The notes beneath the pieces are model-generated. The model did no database searches and was not told the DNA's origin. It saw only the letters and a list, made by a program, of their open reading frames with translations. Positions 54,681 to 64,000 of a DNA stretch of 64,000 bases are shown piece by piece. The translations under genes and the position numbers were made by a program. The DNA is taken from positions 124,001 to 188,000 of the forward strand of contig JANEZZ010002242.1 of assembly GCA_026122225.1 (NCBI GenBank), read 5' to 3'. Every line of letters starts with the position of its first letter. Positions within the stretch are counted from its first letter, which is position 1. This DNA comes from Heloderma charlesbogerti. Taxonomy: Eukaryota; Chordata; Lepidosauria; Squamata; Helodermatidae.

Positions 54681-55419
54681 AAATAGAAATATGTTTAAGG
54701 GTGATTTCCAGCATTAAAGCAATAAAATAAATTCATGATAACTATGGGAGGGAAAAAATACAGCTTGACTACATGAAATGAGAAAGTTATAATATAGACA
54801 CTGTAAAAGAGCAGGCCAAGGTAAGCAGCTTGGAACATCTGAATATACACACTAGCACAGCTGCTGGAGATGATAATGCATCCTAGAATATTAAAGGGAA
54901 TTAGCAAATTAATGCACTGCATGGTGGCTAATTAGTTCTGAGTAGGCACTGATAATTTGGGAGGCAACAGAACACAGACAAGCAAATGCAGTATCAATTA
55001 TCTTTTATAAAAGGCAAGAATAATGATTCAATTAGTTACAAGTCTGCTAAACACCTTTGCCTTGTGAAATAACTGAACAATATTAAGAGCAAAATCACTT
55101 GAGGCTTCATCAAATGGCTTATGGAACCACAAGTAGCAACAGTCAGAATAAGTTCAGGAAGATTTCTTCCCTGTAAAACCTGCCTGCTTTTCTTGGTGGG
55201 GCTGGGGCTGGAAAAAAAACAGTGGAAAAAGTAGAACAGCCAAAGCCTGAATAGTTTTACTCAGATGTAAATTCTACTGAGATCAGTGGGACTCACTTCC
55301 TTGAAAGTGCATTTTTACTACTGTAGCTGTGGTGTCCCTGATATGACAGAACACTCATCATCAGTTAGATAACTTCATTGCAACACGTACCTTCCCTTCC
55401 CCACTCCAGTAGATTCTAG

Positions 55420-55660
55420 GCCATGTGTAGACTAGGAGTGGAAAAACCCAGGTTCAAATCCCTACTCTGCCATGAAGCTCACTGGGTGACCTTGGACCTG
55501 TCACTATCTCTCAGTGTAACCTACCTCACAGGGTTGTTGGAAGGATAATATGGTAGGAGGGAAGGACCATGTATGCACCTTGAAATTGTTGGAGGAAAGG
55601 AGAAATATAAAATATAATGAATAAAAGAAAAGAAAGAAAGAAAGAAAGAAAGAAAGAATA
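55420..55660 (+). mobile_element. tRNA-derived CORE-SINE, diverged, with (AAAG)n tail
   Basis: CCCAGGTTCAAATCCCTACT (box B), CTCACTGGGTGACCTTGG and CCTCACAGGGTTGTTGG keep the order of the better copies. The tail has become (AAAG)n at 55625-55657. Confidence 0.75.
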
Positions 55661-56681
55661 AATGTGGGAAGAAACACCTTCTTAATGCCCCAGTTCCCAA
55701 GAAGTACACCACGGATGTAGGAGAGAACCACATCTCCCACATGGCCTACATCTTCTTACATAACCAGTGGTGAAGTGGTAAATTTAGAAATGCAGGAGCT
55801 CTTTGTGACAATCTCCAAGGGCAGTCCAAAAATTTCAGGCAGCTGTGTCGATCCATCTTAACAAACCAGTTCTAGGAGTTTTCGTCTCCACCAGGAACAT
55901 GTCTTTGGTAAAGCGAATAAGTCTTAATTGCCCATTCCATACCAAGTCATCCCAAATACTTTGCATTCCAACATGGAACAATATATTGTTGCTTGGAAAA
56001 CTCATTCCCCCCACAGCTACAGTGAGGATCGCAGCTAAGCTCAGAGGGAACAGGGAATTCTGAGGGAGGTGGCAAATGACATCAGAGTCCCTGCTAATGA
56101 GAAAGTGCCAGGGCAGTGTCCCTGTGAGCCCTGCCTCCACTACACCAGTGTACATAACCAGAGTAGGTCAGCAGGTTGTCTAGCACATTTGTATCTCACC
56201 TTCCCTCCAAAGATCTTAGAACAGTGTACATAGGAGTGATTCCATTTTATCTTCACAAAGAGGTAGATTAACCCACACATTGTGAGCCACATGCTTCAGT
56301 GACTCCCTCATCCCAGGGCTGGATGACCATTAAGCAGAGTGAGGCAACTGCCTCAGGCAGCAGACGTGGGGGTGGGGAGAAATGGTGAGGTGTTAGAAGG
56401 CAGCGCTGTGTGTGCCATGCAACCCTTAAGCTAGTTTGCTGCCTCCAGGTGCAGTGGAGGATGCTATCCTGTTGCTACTGTTGAAGGAAGAGTCAACTGC
56501 CTGTACAAGTTGGCTTCTGTACATGGAATGGTGGTGTGTGTGGACAATTGTGTCTTTTGCGTCAGGCAGAAAAAGAGGGTGAAATCACATGACTGTTGAA
56601 GCATGATGAAAAGAAAAAACAAACAAACCCAATGAGATGGAAAGGCACAGATTATGTAAAAAAAAACCCCAACAACAACCA

Positions 56682-57006
56682 GGAGAGAAGGTATTCTCAA
56701 GTGCCTGAAAATGCTTTGATAAGCCAGGCATGTCTCAGAAGGAGACTGAGGCAAAGTAGGAGTTGAGTAGTTCCACCTTCTCTCTGTCACTTGTTAACAT
56801 GGGTTATCAGCAATAGGAACTTCAGATGGAGTTATGAAAATTAATTGTTGCAAGTTTGCATATATTTTTAGTTCTTAGTATGGTTTTAGAATGTCCATAA
56901 TGGTTTGCAATGAAATTTTATTTGACCCCTTAAGAAAGGAAATATCTTTCCGAAATGCATCAGGCTTCTTGAAGCATTTTCAGGCACTTGAGAATATCTT
57001 CTCTCC
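56682..57006. repeat. Inverted repeat with 35-bp arms, 255-bp spacer
   Basis: The left arm 56682-56716 (GGAGAGAAGGTATTCTCAAG, then TGCCTGAAAATGCTT) pairs with 56972-57006 with one mismatch. It may be the ends of a DNA transposon or a hairpin-forming segment. It lies just before BovB copy 2. Confidence 0.8.
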
Positions 57007-57273
57007 TGTTTTTTGACACTGAAACATGATGGTCCCTGAAGACGAGGCACAATGGTGTCCTCCTGTCACTCAGTGAGGCAACTATTGCCATGCCAGGAAA
57101 CGGAAGGTGTGATGCTGCTTTGTTGTTGTTGTTCAGTCGTTCAGTCGTGTCCGACTCTTCGTGACCCAATGGACCATAGCATGCTAGGCCTTCCTGTCCT
57201 GCGCTCTCTCCTGGAGTGTGCTCAAGTTCATATTCATTGCATTGGTGATGCTATCCAGCTATCTCATCCTCTG

Positions 57274-58251
57274 TCATCCCCTTCTCCTTTTGCCTTCAAT
57301 CTTTCCCAGCATCAGGGTCTTTTCCAGAGAGTTTTCTCTTCGCATTAGGTGGCCAAAATATTTGAGCTTCAGCTTCAGTATCTGTCCTTCCAATGAGCAC
57401 TCAGGGTTGATTTCCTTTAGTATGGACTGATTTGACCTCCTTGCAGTCCAGGGGACTCGTAAGAGTCTTCTCCAGCACCACAGTTCAAAAGCATCAATTC
57501 TTCGGCGCTCAGCCTTCCTTATAGTCCAGGTCTCACAGCCATACATTACTACTGGGAAAACCATAGCTTTGATTAGATGGACCTTTGTCGGCAAGAAGAA
57601 GTCTCTGCTTCTTACTAGGCTGTCTAGGTTTGCCATAGCTTTCCTCCCAAGGAGCAAGCGTCTTTTAATTTCATGGCTACAGTCACCGTCTGTGGTGATC
57701 TTGGAGCCCAAGAAAGTAAAATCTGTCACTGCTTCCATTTCTTCCCCTTCTATATGCCAGGAAGTGATGGGGCCAGATGTCATGATCTTCGTTTTTTTAA
57801 TGTTGAGTTTCAAACCAGCTTTTGCACTCTCCTCTTTCACCCTCAACAAGAGGCTCTTGAGATCCTCTTCGCTTTCTGCCATTAGGGTGGTATCGTCTGC
57901 ATATCGGAGGTTGTTGATAATTCTCCCAGCAATCTTAATTCCAACCTGTGATTCATCCAACCCGGCGTTTCTCATGATGTACTCTGCATATAAGTTAAAT
58001 AAGCAGGGTGACAATATGCAGCCTTGTCGTACTCCTTTCCCAATTTTGAACCACTCGGTTGTTCCATGTCTGGTTCTTACTGTTGCTTCTTGACCCTCGT
58101 ACAGTTTTCTCAGGAGACAGGTAAGGTGGTCTGGTACTCCCATCACTTTAAGAATTTGCCACAGTTTGTTGTGATCCACACAATCAAAGGCTTTAGCATA
58201 GTCAATGAAGCAGAAATAGACGTTTTTCTGGAATTCTCTTGCTTTCTCCAT
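57274..58251 (-). pseudogene. BovB reverse transcriptase segment (copy 2)
   Basis: 325 codons covering [57 protein letters not shown] and the C-terminal [20 protein letters not shown]. It is uninterrupted here and differs from copy 1 at few positions. The frame is lost upstream. Confidence 0.9.
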
Positions 58252-58501
58252 GATCCAGCGAATGTTGGCAATTTGATCTCTAGTTCCTCTGCCTCTTTGA
58301 AACCCAGCTTGTACTTCCGGTAGTTCTCGGTTCGCATACTAATGAAGCCTAGCTTGTAGGATTTTGAGCATTTTTGATTTTGATTTTGACCTTGCTGGCA
58401 TGTGAAATGAGCGCAATTGTGCGGTAGTTTGAACACTCTTTGGCATTGCCCTTCTTTGGAATTGGAATGTAAACTGACCTTTTCCAGTCTTGCGGCCATT
58501 G

Positions 58502-59758
58502 TTAAGTGTTCCAAATTTGTTGGCATATTGAATGCAGTACTTTAACAGCATCATCTTTTAGGATTTTAAATAGTTCAGCTGGAATACTGTCATCTCTGCT
58601 AGCTTTGTTGTTACTAATGCTTCCTAAGGCCCACTTGACTTCACTCTCGAGGATGTCCGGCTCAAGTTCAGTGGCCGCACTGTTATGGCTATCAGGGACA
58701 TTAAGATCTTTCCTGTATAGTTCTTCTGTGTATTCTTGCCACCTCTTCTTAATCTCATCTGCTTCTGTTAGGTCCCTGCCTTCTTTGTCCTTTATCAGGC
58801 CCGTCTTTGCACAAAACGTTCCCTTGAGATCTCCAATTTTCTTGAAGAGATCTCTAGTCTTTCCCATTCTGTTGTTTTCCTCGATTTCTTTGCATTGTTC
58901 ATTTAAGAAGGCCTTCTTGTCTCTCCTTGCTATTCTCTGGAACTCTGCATTCAGTTGGATATATCTTCCCCTTTCTCCCTTGCTTTTCGCTTCCCTTCTT
59001 TCTTCAGCGACTTGTAAAGCCTCATCAGACAGCCACTTTGCTTTCTTGCATTTCTTTTTCTTTGGGATGGATTGAGTTGCTGCCTCCTGAACAATGTTAC
59101 GGACCTCCGTCCATAGTTCCTCAGGCACTCTGTCTATCAGGTCTAATCCCTGAAATCTATTCATCACCTCCACCGTATATTCATAAGGGATATGATTTAG
59201 GTCATACCTGAATTGTTTAGTGGTTTTCCCTACGTTCTTCAATTTAAGCTGAAATTTTGCAACAAGAAGCTCATGATCTGAGCCACAGTCAGCTCCAGGT
59301 CTTGTTTTTACTGACTGTATAGAGCTTCTCCATCTTTGGCTGCAAAGGACATAATCAATCTGATTTCGATATTGACCATCTGGTGATGTCCATGTGTAGA
59401 GTCACCTCTTGTGCTGTTGGAAAAGAGTGTTTGCTATGATCAGCGTATTCTCCTGGCAAAACTCTATTAGCTTTTGTCTTGCTTCATTTTGTACACCAAG
59501 GCCATGCCTGCCTGTTATCCCGGTGATTTCCTGACTTCCTACTTTAGCATTCCAATCCCCTATGATGAGGACATCTTTTTTTGGTGTTAGTTCTAGAAGG
59601 TGTTGTAGGTCTTCATAGAATCGATCAACCTCAGCTTCTTCGGCCTCAGTGGTTGGGGCATAGACTTGAATGACTGTGATGTTGAATGGTTTGCCTTGGA
59701 TTTGTACTGAGATCATTCTATTGTTTTTAAGATTGTACCCCAGTACTGCTTTTCTCAC
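58502..59758 (-). pseudogene. BovB endonuclease-end and linker segments (copy 2), frameshifted
   Basis: 59402-59758 encodes [20 protein letters not shown] and [16 protein letters not shown] of the endonuclease. 58502-59242 encodes the linker and the start of the reverse transcriptase up to [20 protein letters not shown]. Frame breaks separate them, and the endonuclease lacks its N-terminal part because of the 5' truncation. Confidence 0.88.
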
Positions 59759-60095
59759 CCCTTTTGTTGACTATGAGTGCTACTCCATTTCTTCTAAGGG
59801 ATTCTTGCCCGCAATAGTAGATATGATGGTCACCTGAATTAAATTCGCCCATGCCTGTCCATTTTAATTCACTGCAAATGACTGTAGTCTGCAAATAAGT
59901 GGCTCTTTGTGTAATTAGAAGGAACTGCTGTTAGGCTTTTAAGGGCTGGTCCCAACATTATCTCAATGCTTTGGGAGCTGCTGCAGCCCAGCTCCTTTGC
60001 ATGCTGCTCTGGTAAGCCTGAGCTCACATGGGAGGAGCTGATGACATTTTTATTTTGTTTTTATTAAATTTATATCCCAGCTTTCCATCAAAATT

Positions 60096-60323
60096 TATTT
60101 TTACATTTATATCCCGACTTTTCTCCTCTTTAAGGAACCTGAGGCAGTGTACATAATCCTCCTCTCCATTTTGTCCTCACAACAACAACCATGTGAGGTA
60201 GGTTGGGCTGAGAGGCAGTGACTGGCCCAAAGTCACCCAGTGAGTTTCCATGGCTGAATGGGGACTAGAACCCGGATCTCCCAACTCCCAGTCCAACACT
60301 CTTGCCACTACACCACACTGGCT
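60096..60323 (-). mobile_element. tRNA-derived CORE-SINE, minus strand
   Basis: On the plus strand: ACCATGTGAGGTAGGTTGGG, CAAAGTCACCCAGTGAG, CTAGAACCCGGATCTCCCAA and CCACTACACCACACTGGCT, the exact reverse order of the copy at 13796-14052. Confidence 0.85.
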
Positions 60324-60329
60324 GTAACA

Positions 60330-60670
60330 GTAGTGCTAACAATAAAATTGAGATTAAAACAAAAGCCTAATTAAAACATACTTTAAAACAAATACTTTAA
60401 ACATACAAAACATACTTTAAAACACAACAGTAAAAGCAATAAACAGCTCCCAACCAAATAAAGGCCCCTTCAGCAGCATACTTTACATGCTAAAGGTCTG
60501 CCTGAATAAAGCCACCTTTGCCTGCTGGTGGAAGGATAGTTGAGAGGGAGCCAACCCTCCCTCAGCCGGGAGTTGCAGAGCCTGGGAGCAGCCACCAAGA
60601 AGGCCTCTCTCATGTCTGCACCAGACATGTCTCTGATGTTGGTGGAACTGACAGAATGGCCTGTCCCAAA
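60330..60670 (-). mobile_element. L2/CR1-type LINE 3' end, minus strand
   Basis: A-rich tail region followed by CAGCCGGGAGTTGCAGAGCC and CACCAAGAAGGCCTCTCTCA, the inverse of the GAGGGCCTTTTCAGC segment at 15508. Confidence 0.65.
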
Positions 60671-60708
60671 TACCTTAAAACCTGGGCAGACTCATATCTA
60701 CTTCCCAT

Positions 60709-60960
60709 TAGGGATGTCAGAGAAACCTGCATTGGATTCCAATGAATTCGGATTTCTATGAATCCGACCTGGGGATTCCTCAGTGAAGCTGCATGTGGAT
60801 TTTGTGGATGGGTTTTTAAAAAAACTTTTGGAGGGGATTCACACAATTTATTCATTTGCAAATGCACCCTTATTCTAATGTGCATTAGTGCTGGGTTGCC
60901 TTAGTGCAAATGTGCATTTGCAAACCAAGTAAATTCTCATACAAAAAATTCAATTCTGTT
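60709..60960. mobile_element. hAT-like element, left end only
   Basis: TAGGGATGTCAGAGAAACCT is a hAT-type terminus followed by GAATTCGGATTTCTATGAAT palindromic sequence. The right end and duplication were not found, so the extent is a guess. Confidence 0.4.
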
Positions 60961-62671
60961 AATGAACAGACAACAGAAAAAAGTCACCTGACAATCCATG
61001 ACACTAAAACAGAATGGATTGAACAAAATCTGTATATCTCTACTTCTCATGCCAGCATTGCTCCAGTTTCTTGGAATCTCTTGTGTAAGTGTGCATGGAC
61101 CTGATTCAGATTAGGACCATGCCACTTTGTGAGGAGAGGGTTAAACCTTCCCCCTGCTTTCCCCCCAAATTCTATGCCCACGGAGTAGAATTCCATCCCC
61201 ATTGGAGTCAATGGAGACTTTTTTCACCCTTCCCCACCATGGGGTGGTGGTTCTGGAATTTCAGGAAAAAGATAGGTATGTGTGGGGAAAGGGGTGCCAT
61301 GGTCCTGATCCAAATTGGGGCCACACAAATTTACACGAGAATAAAGAAAACTATGACACATAGTTACACGCTATGCAATTCTCATAACATGTAGTTTGGC
61401 CTTTAGTCAATGGGGCTGTTCACATCTAGCACTAAGCCACTATAGGTTATTTTCCCCATGGGGCTTAGCAGAGCATGCTGGCCACCATTTTGAATATGTA
61501 AATAGTGGTAGTGGCGGGCTCATAGCTTGCCATGTCATGCAAACCCAGTGTCTTGAGTTGTATGAGGCAGTAGACAACCCACAAAAAACCTATACCTCAT
61601 TTTAGGGTTATTTGAGTGTTGCCTAACCTGTCAAACAACCCAAGATGCTGGGTATGCACAACACAGAAAACCATGGCAAGCAGGGGTGCCCATGGGCACC
61701 TGGCATGATATAGTAGCCACTGCAGCTAGATTAAGCTATCATGTTGTGCGCACCAGGTCGCTGTCAACAATAGCAACAATGCTTTGAGAACTGAATATTG
61801 GTAAAACATATTCTACTGGATTGTTTCCTCACTTCTAACTTTCTCCATCAGAAGAAGTCTGTCTGTCTGTCTATAAACATCCATACAGTCCATGTACCTT
61901 TCAGAGATATGTTTACTCTAAAAAGGTTCTGGCACACATTCCACTTAGCTAATTCTCCCTAAGATGTTCCAAGTAGTGGCTTGCTGGTAGTGGAGTTGAG
62001 AGAAGGGGAGAGAATCTGTTTACATCCTATTGACCCCAGGGCAGCTGCTAGTCTAGACAATCCTCTAGGACCACTGTACAAGGTCTGATGTGTCCATGCA
62101 ATCCGTCTGATGGAGCTTTGTTAATACACAGAACCTTGCTGTAGCTGCCAGTGAAGACTGAGGAAGACACAGCCACACACATGGAAATGCCTCACTGAAG
62201 CACAGCCTAGAACAATTAAATGGGTGTATAAAACTGCTGGGTCAAATGGTCCCACCACCCAGTCCGAGCAGCGAAATGTACACAGCTTGTTAGGCCTTTT
62301 TTCAGTTTCTATGAGTACCAAACAGAGATTTTAGCAAGGATGCTTCCTAAGAACCCATCGGTTGACTCATTCTAGAGAACTGTCTTCTTTCCTCTGAAAT
62401 CTAGAAACATAGTATAAGGTAGTTTCCACTTGCTTGGTGTGTCTGCTACCATTGCAATTATTCTAAACTCTGAAATGGGCCTGGGATATGGAGTAAGGAA
62501 GTGTGCTACAAAACTCATAAACTGCAAATGTTTCAGCCATTTCTTAATCAACCTCTAAATGCTGCCATCCTAATCCCAGAAACATGGTAGGTCAAAACAT
62601 CTGGAAAGTCATAGGTTGCCCTAGTTTAGATGCTGGCACTCACCCAATTTATGTGTATATGTATGTGTACT

Positions 62672-63460
62672 GTTGAGATGTGCACTGGAAATTTTTCTGT
62701 TTTTTCCCCTTTTCATTTTTTGGATTTAAAAGTATTCTTATAATTTCTTTCATTTATAAGATTTTCATTTGTAGTTAGTTAATTTGGTATTACTTCATTT
62801 ATCATTAGGATTTCAATTCATTTTTTCGGGGAAATCATTATATTCAATGGGAGATCCATCCTATCTTCTACCACCTATAACTTTGACATTTCAAATATGA
62901 ATGGAATGAAATTTGCCGGTGTTAGACTATATGCCTGCCAAACATCAGGGAGCATAGAGAAAAAGTCCCCCATCTGAGGAACAATTAAAAAGGGGTCATA
63001 GCCAGAAACGCATTATTTTCAATGACAGACCAAGCCAATTTTGCCATGTACGGCTCTGGAGGTTTGCACCCAAATGGCAACAAATTTGCAATACTCAACA
63101 ACAGCATCATACCTGTCAAGTTTCAGAAAGATCAGACAAGGAATGCTCATATCAGAGACAAAGCAGGGAGGGAGGTAAAACCTTTTAATTTTCTCAGCTT
63201 GAAATCTTGGGTGAAAAGTTCAGGGAATGAATTAGTCTGGCTATCATTCTTTGAACTGACATGGATGTATAACTTTGGAGCTCTGCATCCAAATGACATA
63301 TTTTCAGGGGCTTCTAGTAGTCCCTCTGAGTATCATACCTCCCACATTTGGAAAAGATTGGAGCTACGTTGTCAGTGTTAGGGGTGATGGAGAAAAAGTT
63401 CCCGTAAACATGATTACATTTAACGAGAAACCAAGCCCTCTTCATCTAGCAGGTATTTGA
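62672..63460 (+). mobile_element. hAT-like non-coding segment
   Basis: GAGATGTGCACTGGAAATTTTTC at the left resembles the TAGGGATGTGCAC end of reptile hATs. It is followed by ACCACCTATAACTTTGACAT, CATAGCCAGAAACGC and GTCAAGTTTCAGAAAGATCA, similar in kind to 46200-46560. No coding remains. Confidence 0.4.
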
Positions 63461-64000
63461 AGGCTGTGAGGAGCCATTGCAGGTCACTGTACAATCCCCC
63501 AGGTATTCCTTGTTGGCCAGTAAATGTAGCCAGCCACAGTTAGGGCTAGTTAAACAGAAGGAAAGGGAATCAGGGCAGGGAATCTTTAAATGGCTCAAGG
63601 ATTCTGAGGGAGAAGAAGGGGATGGGGCAGAAGCACAGGATAAAACTCTGAATGCTAGAAGTTCAGAGAGAGAAGAATGACAGAGCTAGTGCAAAAAGAC
63701 TGAGGAGGAGTGGCTGGAAAGTGCAGCTGAAGAACAGAAGGTAAGGAGGGATATAATAGAAAGGGGAAAAGAGTAGCTGGCTCCCTAGAAGGCCAAAGAG
63801 CGGAAGCAGAGGAACAGCTGCTAGGAAACACAGGAGAGGCATTCCAGCGCAGTCAGGAGACAACAAAAAGACTTGCTCAATTCCCCAGCATGCTCAGCAG
63901 CATCATCCTGACTCTACAGCTACTCATCAACATCTAGCATAATTATGTAAACTTTCTCTCTGACCCTACAGCTACTTACCTTTATTGCTCCATGAACATT

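Larger units (their letters stand above)
57119..59875 (-). mobile_element. BovB (RTE) LINE, 5'-truncated copy 2
   Basis: Minus-strand BovB running from the equivalent of position ~21500 of copy 1 to the 3' tail, which here is (CAA)n followed by AGCAGC. It is highly similar to copy 1 along its length. The reading frame is interrupted several times: segments 59402-59758, 58502-59242, then 57274-58251. It lies in sense orientation relative to CDH20. No target duplication was recognised. Confidence 0.92.
52047..64000 (-). other. 5'-most CDH20 intron seen, more than 11.9 kb, continues past the window
   Basis: It starts upstream of the 295-bp exon. I looked for the preceding exon (type II EC1 start with a WVWNQF-like motif) and did not find it. 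It contains a possible LTR, LINE tails, two CORE-SINEs, BovB copy 2 and a hAT-like segment at 62672-63460. 63480-64000 shows nothing identifiable. Confidence 0.85.

Noticed and set aside
52047..64000. First coding exon of CDH20 inside the window
   Set aside because: No minus-strand sequence resembling the type II prodomain cleavage and WVWNQF-like EC1 start was found. The exon is taken to lie beyond 64000.

Overview
The window is vertebrate genomic DNA, most likely from a squamate reptile (lizard or snake). It combines one large, intron-rich vertebrate gene with BovB/RTE LINEs, tRNA-derived and 5S-derived SINEs, L2/CR1-type LINE 3' ends and many non-autonomous hAT elements. I see no prokaryotic features, no CRISPR array and no functional rRNA or tRNA gene.

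The only host protein-coding gene I can support is on the minus strand. It is a type II classical cadherin that I identify as CDH20 (cadherin-20). Ten coding exons lie between 52046 and 6469, at 51752-52046, 48434-48553, 42745-42912, 40987-41174, 34492-34745, 28324-28460, 24315-24436, 17703-17820, 8660-8911 and 6469-6968. Their lengths are 295, 120, 168, 188, 254, 137, 122, 118, 252 and 500 bp (the last includes the stop), and all are joined in frame. They give 717 residues plus a stop: most of EC1, EC2-EC5, the membrane segment and a complete cytoplasmic tail. The exon with the start codon, signal peptide, prodomain and start of EC1 is not in the window, so the first intron seen exceeds 11.9 kb and the 5' end lies beyond 64000.

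Region by region: 1-6468 is the 3' flank or 3' UTR side, holding a palindrome-bearing hAT element, a 5S-derived SINE and a minisatellite. 6969-52046 is the exon/intron body. Its introns carry a 3.2-kb BovB LINE with a perfect target-site duplication, several hAT elements with 8-bp duplications, an 894-bp GC-rich hAT element containing a ~430-bp palindrome, two remnants of a BED-finger hAT transposon, and families of small palindromic elements. 52047-64000 is part of the 5'-most intron seen, with a second, 5'-truncated BovB copy in the opposite orientation and a possible solo LTR.

The cadherin reading frame looks intact and functional, so the interest lies mainly in the mobile DNA inside the gene. 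The best candidates are the two related hAT elements built around a nested palindromic module, the almost intact BovB, and a CDH20 exon whose splice donor runs straight into a poly-T tract.
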